A stretch of DNA of 64,000 nucleotides from Chryseolinea sp. H1M3-3 (lineage in GTDB: Bacteria; Bacteroidota; Bacteroidia; Cytophagales; Cyclobacteriaceae). This document shows positions 53,077 to 61,791 of the stretch, piece after piece (position 1 is the stretch's first letter; each line of letters begins with the position of its first letter). The position numbers were made by a program, and so were the translations under genes. The notes below the pieces were generated by a model. The model saw only the letters and a program-made list of their open reading frames with translations, did not search any database and had not been told where the DNA came from. The stretch is taken from assembly GCF_029360725.1 (NCBI RefSeq), contig NZ_JARKMY010000018.1:62001-126000 (forward strand). The letters are read 5' to 3'.

Positions 53077-54390
53077 ATGTCTTTACTCCTGATATTTGTT
53101 TCCATTGCTGTTCTGGTTCTGCTCATTACGTATTTTAAGATCAACGCGTTCCTCGCATTTCTAATAGTCTCGATACTTGCCGGATTATTGTTAGGAATTC
53201 CTGCCCCGCAAATTATTGGCTCTGTACAAAAAGGCATGGGCGACATGCTCGGATCCCTGATTATTGTGGTAGTAGCTGGTGCTATGCTTGGCAAACTCGC
53301 CGCTGAGAGTGGTGCAGCGCAACGCATTGCGGCTGGCATGATGAAACTTTTTGGTGCAAGTCAGATTCATTGGGCATTGCTGATCACAGGATTTATAATA
53401 GGCATACCGTTATTTTATAACGTAGGCTTTGTTTTGGTTATCCCTTTAATATTTTCTGTTGCTCAAAGATATAACTTGCCTGTCGTTTACATTGGCGTTC
53501 CAATGATGGCAGCACTTTCCGTGACGCACGGATTCTTACCTCCCCACCCCTCGCCCACGGCATTGGTAGCACAATTTCACGCTGACATGGGCACAACTTT
53601 GTTCTATGGAATCCTCATCGGTTTTCCAACCTCGATTCTCGCCGGGCCCGTTTTTGCGAAAGCCGTCAGAAATATCAAGGCTCCCATGCTTTCAACATTT
53701 AAGTCGGTCGATCTGCCAGAGTCTCAACTGCCGGGTTTGGGTGTTAGTATATTTTCCTCCTTATTACCTGTATTGCTACTCGCGATCACGACACTGGTAA
53801 CCATGGCCACCATCGAAAATGATGTATTGAAAACCGTGATTGCGTTTTTCAGTGATCCTGCAATCGTTATGCTTATTTCCCTTGCCGTTGCAACGTATAT
53901 GCTAGGGCTTAGGATGGGAATGAAAATGAAACGCATCATGGACATTTATGTGGAGGCTGTTAAAGATATTACCATACTGCTCCTCATCATGGGTGGTGCC
54001 GGATCACTGAAACAAATTCTGATGGACAGTGGTGTGAGTGCAGAAATCGCTACGCTATTAAATGGACTGGATGTACATCCATTGATTTTGGGGTGGACCA
54101 TCGCGTGTGTGATTCGTGTATGCGTCGGCTCAGCTACAGTAGCGGGTTTAACAGCGGCTGGAATTGTTCTTCCTTTATTAGATCAGCCAGGTGTAAATCC
54201 AAATTTGATGGTACTCGCGGTAGGCGCAGGAAGCTTGATGTTTTCCCACGTAAATGACTCCGGTTTTTGGCTGTTCAAAGAATATTTTAATCTTAGTATT
54301 AAAGATACGATACGATCGTGGTCGTTGATGGAAACGATCGTGGCTATTGCCGGCATTATTGGTGTAATGATCCTCGATGCTTTTGTTTAG
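53077..54390 (+). CDS. GntP family permease
   Basis: 437 residues with about 12 membrane helices and no cleaved signal. The GntP/DsdX family is shown by AGAMLGKLAAESGAAQRIA, the helix-loop HGFLPPHPSPTALVAQFHADMG (in part) and SAGT-like SATVAGLTAAG and HVNDSGFWLF near the end. Members carry gluconate or D-serine in symport with H+. It is followed after 23 bp by a RidA gene and then by a D-serine-dehydratase-like gene; with these neighbours D-amino acids are the better guess than gluconate. Confidence 0.92.
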   Translation: MSLLLIFVSIAVLVLLITYFKINAFLAFLIVSILAGLLLGIPAPQIIGSVQKGMGDMLGSLIIVVVAGAMLGKLAAESGAAQRIAAGMMKLFGASQIHWALLITGFIIGIPLFYNVGFVLVIPLIFSVAQRYNLPVVYIGVPMMAALSVTHGFLPPHPSPTALVAQFHADMGTTLFYGILIGFPTSILAGPVFAKAVRNIKAPMLSTFKSVDLPESQLPGLGVSIFSSLLPVLLLAITTLVTMATIENDVLKTVIAFFSDPAIVMLISLAVATYMLGLRMGMKMKRIMDIYVEAVKDITILLLIMGGAGSLKQILMDSGVSAEIATLLNGLDVHPLILGWTIACVIRVCVGSATVAGLTAAGIVLPLLDQPGVNPNLMVLAVGAGSLMFSHVNDSGFWLFKEYFNLSIKDTIRSWSLMETIVAIAGIIGVMILDAFV

Positions 54391-54413
54391 TCGTATCACT
54401 AAAAATTTAATTT

Positions 54414-54890
54414 ATGCAGATTACACCTGACCAACAATTTGAAAAATTAGGACTAAAGCTTCCACCTGCTCCAACGCCAAAGGGTGTCTACAAACCATTT
54501 TTGATTGTAGGTAACTTCGCGTACGTATCTGGCCATGGTACAACCAAGGAAGATGGCTCATTAATTATCGGACGTATCGGAAAAGATCTTACCATTGAGG
54601 AAGGGAAACTTGCTGCGCGTCAGGTGGGCCTGGCAATTCTGGCAACCTTAAAGCAAAACCTTGGAAGTCTCAATAAAATCAAACGAGTGATTAAAGTATT
54701 GGGAATGGTGAACTGCGTATCAGAATTTGAAAGGCATCCATTTGTGATCAATGGTTGCAGTGAATTGTTCGCATCGGTATGGGGTGAAGAAAACGGAATC
54801 GGTGTGAGAAGCGCTGTAGGGATGGGATCGCTTCCTGATAATATTCCAGTAGAAATAGAAGCCATGTTTGAACTACGGAACCCCTCATGA
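54414..54890 (+). CDS. RidA family enamine/imine deaminase
   Basis: 158 residues. A YjgF/RidA trimer subunit: LKLPPAPTPKGVYKPFLIVG, FAYVSGHGT, GSLNKIKRVIKVLGMVNCV and the closing GMGSLPDNIPVEIEAMFEL, where the Arg of VRSAVG would bind the imine carboxylate. It removes reactive enamines such as 2-aminoacrylate made by PLP enzymes. The next gene encodes just such an enzyme, 123 bp downstream, so the pairing makes sense. Confidence 0.92.
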   Translation: MQITPDQQFEKLGLKLPPAPTPKGVYKPFLIVGNFAYVSGHGTTKEDGSLIIGRIGKDLTIEEGKLAARQVGLAILATLKQNLGSLNKIKRVIKVLGMVNCVSEFERHPFVINGCSELFASVWGEENGIGVRSAVGMGSLPDNIPVEIEAMFELRNPS

Positions 54891-55013
54891 CACTCTAAGC
54901 ACTTTAAGCATAGACGGGACGCACAAACACATCCTGTAAAAAAAGTAAACCATTGTGCCTCCATTGCGGATCGTCTTTTCGTACTTTGCATGAACCTTTT
55001 AAGCAGAAGTTTT

Positions 55014-56126
55014 ATGACAAAGGAAAGGTGGTATGAAATTCATAATTGTGATATACTGGATACCCCAGCTGTAGTAGTTTATCTAGATCGGGTCAAAAAA
55101 AACATCCACACACTTATTGAGAGCATTGATGATGTGAACAGGCTTCGACCACATGTCAAGACACACAAGTCGCCCGAAGTAAGCACGTTGATGATGGAAG
55201 CAGGAATAAAAAAATTCAAATGCGCGACCATCGCAGAAGCTGAAATGTTAGCACTCATTGAAGCACCGGATGTACTCTTGGCCTACCAACCGGTGGGACC
55301 AAAAGGAAAACGTCTTGTCAGCCTGATTGAAAAATATCCGAACACGAAGTTCTCGTGCCTCATCGACAATGAAAATTCAGCATCAGAACTTTCGGAAACT
55401 TTTTTACAAAAAGGACGGACAGCAGACGTATATATCGATCTTAACGTAGGCATGAACAGGACTGGAATTGTTCCTGAGCACGCCTTCTCACTTTATGTTC
55501 ACTGCAAAAAACTAAAAGGAATACGTATCATTGGCCTTCATGCTTACGACGGCCACATTCGTGACAAAGATTTTAACATTCGATCTAAACGTTGTGATGA
55601 AGCTTTCTCCAAAGTAGTAGAAGTACAACAAAAAATATTCTCCGCAGACCAACTTAAGTTAACGATTATTGCAGGTGGCTCACCCACCTTTTCAATTCAT
55701 TCTAAAAGAAAAGAAATTGAGTGCTCACCAGGGACATTTGTGTATTGGGATAAAGGTTATGAACAGCTGCTCGCTGAACAACACTTCCTGCCTGCAGCAT
55801 TGGTCGTAACACGCGTGGTATCAAAACCGTCTCCTAGTGTGATCTGCATAGATCTGGGACATAAAGCAATTGCGTCTGAAAACGTATTGCCGGAACGTGT
55901 TTCATTTTTAAACGCGCCGCATCTCAAACCCATCGGTCACAGCGAAGAACACATGGTGCTTAGCGTTGAGGAAGGAAACGACCTTCAGGTAGGAGATATT
56001 TTATACGGATTGCCATACCACGTTTGCCCTACTGTTGCCCTACACGATCAGTCGGGCGTTGTTGAAAACCACTTGGTGGTGAAATATTGGGAGACCTTAT
56101 CAAGGAACAGAAGCATCACCATTTAA
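55014..56126 (+). CDS. DSD1-type PLP enzyme (D-threonine aldolase / D-serine dehydratase-like)
   Basis: 370 residues from the ATG at 55014; an ATG at 54990 would add eight residues, but TACTTTGC, a near -7 element, lies 9 bp before that ATG, making it less likely. An alanine-racemase-like barrel with the PLP lysine in HVKTHKSPEV (near residue 48), DVLLAYQPVGP, and GRTADVYIDLNVGMNRTG. The C-terminal barrel has HVCPTVALHD, the His/Cys metal site of D-serine dehydratase and D-threonine aldolase. Substrate between the two is not decided by eye. Confidence 0.88.
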   Translation: MTKERWYEIHNCDILDTPAVVVYLDRVKKNIHTLIESIDDVNRLRPHVKTHKSPEVSTLMMEAGIKKFKCATIAEAEMLALIEAPDVLLAYQPVGPKGKRLVSLIEKYPNTKFSCLIDNENSASELSETFLQKGRTADVYIDLNVGMNRTGIVPEHAFSLYVHCKKLKGIRIIGLHAYDGHIRDKDFNIRSKRCDEAFSKVVEVQQKIFSADQLKLTIIAGGSPTFSIHSKRKEIECSPGTFVYWDKGYEQLLAEQHFLPAALVVTRVVSKPSPSVICIDLGHKAIASENVLPERVSFLNAPHLKPIGHSEEHMVLSVEEGNDLQVGDILYGLPYHVCPTVALHDQSGVVENHLVVKYWETLSRNRSITI

Positions 56127-56189
56127 GTAGACGCTGATCTATCTCGTAATGTTCACACCATTCATAACTCACGTGACTTCACTTCTTTG

Positions 56190-56215
56190 AAACTCCACTA
56201 TGCACTGTGGAGTTT
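56190..56215 (+). terminator. Rho-independent terminator
   Basis: AAACTCCAC / GTGGAGTTT stem with an 8-nt loop, followed by further T, 63 bp after the DSD1 gene. Confidence 0.85.
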
Positions 56216-56335
56216 TTTAATAAATTACATAACAATTGCCACCAATAGACTTTAGTGGTAAGAACAAACGAATGATTTGCAAACTCAAGTGCCGACTGCT
56301 GTAAGCCAGCCGCCGATTAACAATATTTACCGCCC

Positions 56336-57331
56336 ATGGACCCTAGATTATCCAGCCTTCAGGCCACAGAACAACACGCTCAGGAAATTATATCAAGGTT
56401 AAGTTCACTGAAAGAGGAAATTAAAAAAGTAATCATTGGTCAGGATGAAGCCGTTGATCAATTATTAATCACGTTTCTTGCGGGAGGGCATGCTTTGCTG
56501 GAAGGTGTACCAGGATTGGCAAAAACGTTAATGATCAGAACACTGGCGGAAGCAATTGAGTTAAAGTTTCGAAGAATTCAGTTTACGCCGGACCTTATGC
56601 CTTCTGATATCATTGGCACTGAAATTTTGGAAGAAGATCACTCAACAGGCAAACGCTTTTTTAAATTTAACAAGGGTCCTGTTTTTTCTAACATCATTCT
56701 TGCGGATGAAATCAATCGCACTTCCCCCAAAACACAGGCTGCCTTGCTGGAAGCCATGCAAGAATTTTCTGTTACCTATGCAGGCATAACCTATCCGTTG
56801 GATAAGCCCTTTTTCATTCTTGCCACGCAGAATCCCATCGAACAAGCCGGTACTTTTCCATTACCAGAGGCACAACTCGACCGATTCTTACTGTATATTA
56901 AAATAGACTATCCTTCCGTCGAAGAAGAACGGATGATACTGGAAACTACCACAGGTAAGAAAACCATTGTCATTGAAAAAGTAATTGATGGTGCCCAGAT
57001 TCAAGAGGCGCAACGCCTCGTCAGGGAAGTTCACATCAGTCATGATCTGATTGATTTCGTTAATACTATTGTCCGGAAAACAAGGCCGGGTCATGATTCC
57101 GCATTTGTTAACGAATGGGTTCGCTGGGGAGCAGGTCCGCGCGCTGGCCAGGCAATGATATTAACGGCAAAAGCAAGAGCCCTGCTACATGGCAATTTTG
57201 CAGTAACACGCGATGACATTCGCAAGGTCGCGTTTCCAGTTTTAAGGCATCGGGTATTGATGAATTTTAAAGCGGAAGCTGAAGGTGTAACAGCCGATCA
57301 AGTGACTGAAAGGCTTTTAGAAGCTAAATAA
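56336..57331 (+). CDS. MoxR family AAA+ ATPase
   Basis: 331 residues. Walker A as GVPGLAKT (about 60-67), Walker B ILADEINRTSPKTQAALLEAMQE (in part), sensor 1 ILATQNPIEQAGTFPLPEAQ and the arginine finger in DRFLL. MoxR ATPases act as chaperones for assembling VWA/MIDAS proteins. It leads an operon with a DUF58 protein and three large membrane proteins, the standard context of this class. Confidence 0.95.
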   Translation: MDPRLSSLQATEQHAQEIISRLSSLKEEIKKVIIGQDEAVDQLLITFLAGGHALLEGVPGLAKTLMIRTLAEAIELKFRRIQFTPDLMPSDIIGTEILEEDHSTGKRFFKFNKGPVFSNIILADEINRTSPKTQAALLEAMQEFSVTYAGITYPLDKPFFILATQNPIEQAGTFPLPEAQLDRFLLYIKIDYPSVEEERMILETTTGKKTIVIEKVIDGAQIQEAQRLVREVHISHDLIDFVNTIVRKTRPGHDSAFVNEWVRWGAGPRAGQAMILTAKARALLHGNFAVTRDDIRKVAFPVLRHRVLMNFKAEAEGVTADQVTERLLEAK

Positions 57332-57373
57332 TGTTTGTTGATGTCCTCAACTGTATAGCTAGGCGATGATCAA

Positions 57374-58273
57374 ATGAACACGCAAATCAAAGACTTGCTA
57401 AAACCGGAAATCCTGAACTCAGTAAGCGGGATGGAACTGATTGCACGCATCATTGTTGAGGGATTTATGAGTGGTAGCAATAAAAGCCAAGCTATTGGTA
57501 CAGGACAGGAATTTAGTCAGTACAGGAGTTACGAACCGGGCGATGATTTGCGTCAACTGGATTGGAAAATGTATGCACGTTCCGAACGATATTATATCAA
57601 GCAGGCAGAGATCGAAACCAACATCACCGTGAAGTTTATGATCGATGCGAGCCACTCCATGTCGTATTCGGAAGATGATCTTAGCAAATTACAATATGCA
57701 AAAGTGCTAACAGCGGCGCTTGCCTATTTAGCCAGGAAACAAAGCGACACTTTTGGACTTTTTACAGTCAACGAAATGAAAATACATGTCGTTGAACCAA
57801 GATTCGAACAACAACAGTTTATCCGTTTTCTCAATGAGTTAATCCAGGTGAGTGCCGAAGGAAACTGGAATACAAAAGGTAATGAGCTTGAGCGATTATT
57901 TAATCATCATGGGAAGGAGATGATCATTTTTATTACTGATTTATATGATGATGATAACGACCTCCTGCAATTCATTTCCCGGCTGAAAACCCGGCGCAAT
58001 GAGGTCATCGTATTTCACATTATGGGCGAGCATGAAATGAAATTAGACTTTGCGGGATCGTTTACCTTTCAAGACCTCGAAACTAAAACTATAAGGAAAG
58101 TTGACACCGGCCAGCAACGAGAGCGTTATGTGAAGCGTGTTGATAACTGGATAAAACGGTCGCGGGTGTGGATGTTGGAGAAACAGATTAGTTATCGGTT
58201 GATATTATTAAGCGATCCCTTCGAAAAATCATTGCGAGACTTTTTAAGTGTTCGTAAATTAATGATCCGTTAA
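57374..58273 (+). CDS. DUF58 domain protein
   Basis: 299 residues, soluble. The DUF58 signature YRSYEPGDDLRQLDWKMYARSE (in part) near residue 58 is followed by a VWA-like metal-site motif FMIDASHSMSYSED with DxSxS. MoxR partners of this kind interact with the AAA+ protein and often link it to membrane subunits. One-base overlap with the following BatA-like gene. Confidence 0.92.
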   Translation: MNTQIKDLLKPEILNSVSGMELIARIIVEGFMSGSNKSQAIGTGQEFSQYRSYEPGDDLRQLDWKMYARSERYYIKQAEIETNITVKFMIDASHSMSYSEDDLSKLQYAKVLTAALAYLARKQSDTFGLFTVNEMKIHVVEPRFEQQQFIRFLNELIQVSAEGNWNTKGNELERLFNHHGKEMIIFITDLYDDDNDLLQFISRLKTRRNEVIVFHIMGEHEMKLDFAGSFTFQDLETKTIRKVDTGQQRERYVKRVDNWIKRSRVWMLEKQISYRLILLSDPFEKSLRDFLSVRKLMIR

Positions 58274-59535
58274 TGCAATTTCTAAATCCGATATGGCTGT
58301 GGGGGCTCACTGGATTGGTAGTTCCGATTGGCATTCACTTGCTCAGTCGAAAGGAAGGAAAAACAATTAAGGTTGGAAGCATTAGGTATCTTGAAGATAC
58401 AGCAACCAGTCAATTTAAAAGCATGCGCCTGAATGAATATCTTTTACTGGCGTTGCGTTGCCTACTGGTTGGCATAATAGTTTTTGTTCTAAGCGAATTT
58501 AATCTTAAAGGAATTGATGAAAAAAGAAATTGGCTCGTCCTGGAACCCGGTTTGGAAGAGGCTCAAGAATTTTCCGCTGTGATCGATAGCTTAAAACAAA
58601 ACGGTTTTCAAATCAAGTTTCTATCACCCGGCTTTCCCAATATCGGAGATAGTGTTTCGCCTCAAAAAAAAATTAATTACTGGAACTTGGTGCAGCAATT
58701 AGAGCAAAAGTCTCTGAAACAAGTTGTAATCATTGCACATAACTACATCGAGGGTTTTAAAGGCAAACGGCCCTCGCTACCGGGAAATATGCAATGGATT
58801 TCAAAACAGCCTGCACCTAACGAATTCAACATACTAGCAATTCAAACACCTCGCGATTCGGTTTTTCTCCGGACGGGTAATAGCAATAGTGTTCAGACTT
58901 CTTTTCACACGACGCATATTAATGCAGCAACTTTTGAGCAACAAACGGACACTATATCCATTGAATCAGCCATAACGATTTCAATTACAATTTTTACCGA
59001 TTCAACCTTTGCTTATGATACTAACATAATGCTTGCCGCGCTAAAAGCCATCGATAACAACAGCCCTTATAATATTTCGGTCAAAACTGTTTCATCAAAT
59101 AATTACACAGCTGATTTAAAAAGTGACTGGGTAATTTTTTTGACAGAAAATGTTCCGTCTGACATCCTGCATAACAGTATTCTCGCTCGAAGCGCATCAC
59201 ATCTTGAGAACCGCGAACTGCTCAACCGAACCAGAGGCAACAAAGGCTACTTGAGATGGATTCTCACGCAGCGACTTAATGAGGAAGTTGCCTTGCAGGA
59301 AAATCTAACGGTACAACTAGCTTCAATTTTATTACCCGACGAGAAATACGCTCCCAAAGCCGCAGAAAATGACAAACGGATGTTGCCTGAAGAACTCATG
59401 TGGTCCGCGCAAGCAAAAGCAAGTCCGGATATCACCTTAAGTCATGAAACTGCAGCAAGTCAAAAATATCTCACTTTATTATTTTTGCTTTTGCTTTTGG
59501 TCGAACGATGGGTGTCTTTTAAACGAAATCAATGA
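58273..59535 (+). CDS. BatA-like N-terminal membrane protein
   Basis: 420 residues. The first 80 residues carry two helices (about 5-24 and 54-76) with the aerotolerance-regulator N-terminal pattern MQFLNPIWLWGLTGLVVPIGIHLLSRKEG (in part) and KVGSIRYLEDTATSQ. A long periplasmic-type middle (about 85-395) lacks a recognisable DxSxS, so no functional VWA is apparent. A final helix (about 396-412) returns to the membrane. Overlaps the next gene by four bases. Role in the MoxR complex inferred from context. Confidence 0.85.
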   Translation: MQFLNPIWLWGLTGLVVPIGIHLLSRKEGKTIKVGSIRYLEDTATSQFKSMRLNEYLLLALRCLLVGIIVFVLSEFNLKGIDEKRNWLVLEPGLEEAQEFSAVIDSLKQNGFQIKFLSPGFPNIGDSVSPQKKINYWNLVQQLEQKSLKQVVIIAHNYIEGFKGKRPSLPGNMQWISKQPAPNEFNILAIQTPRDSVFLRTGNSNSVQTSFHTTHINAATFEQQTDTISIESAITISITIFTDSTFAYDTNIMLAALKAIDNNSPYNISVKTVSSNNYTADLKSDWVIFLTENVPSDILHNSILARSASHLENRELLNRTRGNKGYLRWILTQRLNEEVALQENLTVQLASILLPDEKYAPKAAENDKRMLPEELMWSAQAKASPDITLSHETAASQKYLTLLFLLLLLVERWVSFKRNQ

Positions 59536-61790
59536 GCACGCCAACACCTCCATATCATTTCCATCGAATGAAGCGCAGGTACCAATGGTTGAGAGGTATG
59601 GAAGTACTGCTATGGTCGTTAGCAGGTGGTTTGTTGACTTATGTTGTACTGAAATTATTTCCTATACCCATTTGGTTACCCCGCGTGAGTGGAGTACTCG
59701 TGATCTGCACGATCGCCATTGACTTTAGTCGGCGAATACATCTATACCGTATTCGCGACAACGATCTTGCCGTATACCTTAACCGCCATTATCCCTTATT
59801 ACAAGAAAGTGCAGATCTGTTGTTAATAGACGATGAAGAATTGTCGTCCCTTCAACAATTGCAGAAAATAAAAACGATTCAACGATTTGAAAATCTTTAT
59901 CCCGAGATTAAACTTCCACACTATATTGGCCGAGCCGCCGGTGTATTTGCCTTATGTATTCTCCTAGGTGTAGCCCTTACCGCTCTCACACGAAAGAATC
60001 AAATAACGGAACCAACCTCCGGAGTATCAGCTCAACAAGCTAACATCGATAAAAAGAAGTTGCCTGTTTCTATTCGAAGCGCTACGATCTTGATTGCGCC
60101 ACCATCGTACACCGGAATTGCCAAAACGACCAGTTCGGATTTTAACTTACAGATTCCAGAAGGCTCCTTAGTCGAATGGAAAATATCTTTTTCAACAAAC
60201 GTTATTGAACCTCAAATCATTTTATCAGCAAAAGACACTTTGGAAATCCCCCAGAATCTTGGCGATTACAAAATCATGCGCTCATTCAATACGTCTGGGT
60301 TTTATCAATTAACCTGGATGAATCCGGATTCCTCCATTCAATCGACGGATTATTTCAAAATAGAAATCATTAAAGATCAAGCGCCATCCATTGTTGTTCA
60401 AAATTTAGGTCAATTCCTCGAGTTGGATGTGAACGATAATCCGAACATTCATTTGAATGCCACCTTAACAGATGATTATGGACTGCAACAGACAAGCATT
60501 GTCGCGACCGTAAGTAAAGGTTCAGGTGAAGCAATTAAATTCAGAGAAGAAAAGTTGACTTTCGATAAACCAAAAAACATTGCAGGAAAAGAAATTCAGG
60601 CTACACGATTAATCGACCTGACAAAAATGGGCATTCAACCAGGCGATGAGTTATATTTTTACATTGAAGTCCAAGATACAAAAACCCCTTCGCCCAATCG
60701 TTCGCGGACTGACACCTACTTCATTGCACTTAAGGATACCTCAACCGTTGAGACTTCTTTTGACGCAGGACTTGGCGTGGATCTTATGCCTGAGTATTTT
60801 AGAAGTCAGCGACAGATCATTATTGACAGCGAGAAATTATTAAAAGAAAAGAAAACTTTAGCAAAGAAAATTTTTAACGAACGCAGCAATTCACTCGCAC
60901 ACGATCAGAAAATTTTGCGACTGCGATATGGAGAATTTTTAGGAGAGGAATTTGAATCCAGCATTGGCCCACAATCAGTAATCGAAGATCATGAAAGTGA
61001 TGATCAAGATATTGAGAAAAAATTTGGTCATGCCCATGATACGGAAAACGAGCACAATCTTATAGAAGAAAAAAAACATGCTCATGATCAGAAAGAATCC
61101 GATCAAGCTAGAAAACAAGATCCTTCTAAAGAGTATGTACATGCTCACGACAGCGACGAAGAAGCGACCTTTCTTACGCAATCCATCCGGGCAAAATTAA
61201 AAGCAGCGATCACAATCATGTGGGATGCCGAGTTATACCTGCGCTTGTATCAGCCGGAAAAATCATTGCCATTTCAGTATAAGGCACTTAAACTTTTAAA
61301 GGAGATCAGCCAGGATTCGCGCATTTATGTCCACCGCACTGGCTTCGATCCACCACCATTAAAAGAAGAAAAGCGACTGACGGCAAATCTGTCAGAAATT
61401 CAAACTTCGACCATTACCGTCCACTCAAAAAAGTCCGAAGAATATTCGGCTATCCGCGCTGCTGTACTGGAAATTGAAAAAATATTAAAGGAAGATTCAA
61501 TAATGATATCAGCGGATGCATCATCAACTTTCAAAAAAGCCGGGCATGAATTGGCCGCCATTGAACTAATCCAACCTGGTGGCTATTTGGAAACGTTGTC
61601 CTTGTTAAAAAAGTTATCAACTGGTGAGATTAAAAATGTTAAGACACGAGACGCGTTGTTACAAATCAGAAAATCGTTATGGCAAGTGCTGCCTCAGAAG
61701 ACAATGTCTCCCCAAGCTCCCACCGGCGTAACTCACGCATTGGATCTTGAATTTTTAAAAAACCTGGAAGCGTCGAAACAAAACCATTAG
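59532..61790 (+). CDS. Large membrane protein with His-Ala-His-Asp repeats (DUF4175-like)
   Basis: 752 residues. Two N-terminal helices (about 23-45, 52-70) and a third (about 133-155), then a long extracytoplasmic part with an immunoglobulin-like stretch (about 175-330) and an acidic, helical C-terminal half. The linker at about 500-540 has three exact HAHD units (His500, His516, His537) embedded in Glu/Asp/Lys-rich sequence. Then IMWDAELYLRLYQPEKSLPF and VHRTGFDPPPLKEEKRLT follow, which I associate with the DUF4175-like partner in MoxR clusters. The repeats look like a metal-binding insertion. Confidence 0.82.
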   Translation: MSTPTPPYHFHRMKRRYQWLRGMEVLLWSLAGGLLTYVVLKLFPIPIWLPRVSGVLVICTIAIDFSRRIHLYRIRDNDLAVYLNRHYPLLQESADLLLIDDEELSSLQQLQKIKTIQRFENLYPEIKLPHYIGRAAGVFALCILLGVALTALTRKNQITEPTSGVSAQQANIDKKKLPVSIRSATILIAPPSYTGIAKTTSSDFNLQIPEGSLVEWKISFSTNVIEPQIILSAKDTLEIPQNLGDYKIMRSFNTSGFYQLTWMNPDSSIQSTDYFKIEIIKDQAPSIVVQNLGQFLELDVNDNPNIHLNATLTDDYGLQQTSIVATVSKGSGEAIKFREEKLTFDKPKNIAGKEIQATRLIDLTKMGIQPGDELYFYIEVQDTKTPSPNRSRTDTYFIALKDTSTVETSFDAGLGVDLMPEYFRSQRQIIIDSEKLLKEKKTLAKKIFNERSNSLAHDQKILRLRYGEFLGEEFESSIGPQSVIEDHESDDQDIEKKFGHAHDTENEHNLIEEKKHAHDQKESDQARKQDPSKEYVHAHDSDEEATFLTQSIRAKLKAAITIMWDAELYLRLYQPEKSLPFQYKALKLLKEISQDSRIYVHRTGFDPPPLKEEKRLTANLSEIQTSTITVHSKKSEEYSAIRAAVLEIEKILKEDSIMISADASSTFKKAGHELAAIELIQPGGYLETLSLLKKLSTGEIKNVKTRDALLQIRKSLWQVLPQKTMSPQAPTGVTHALDLEFLKNLEASKQNH

Positions 61791-61791
61791 C

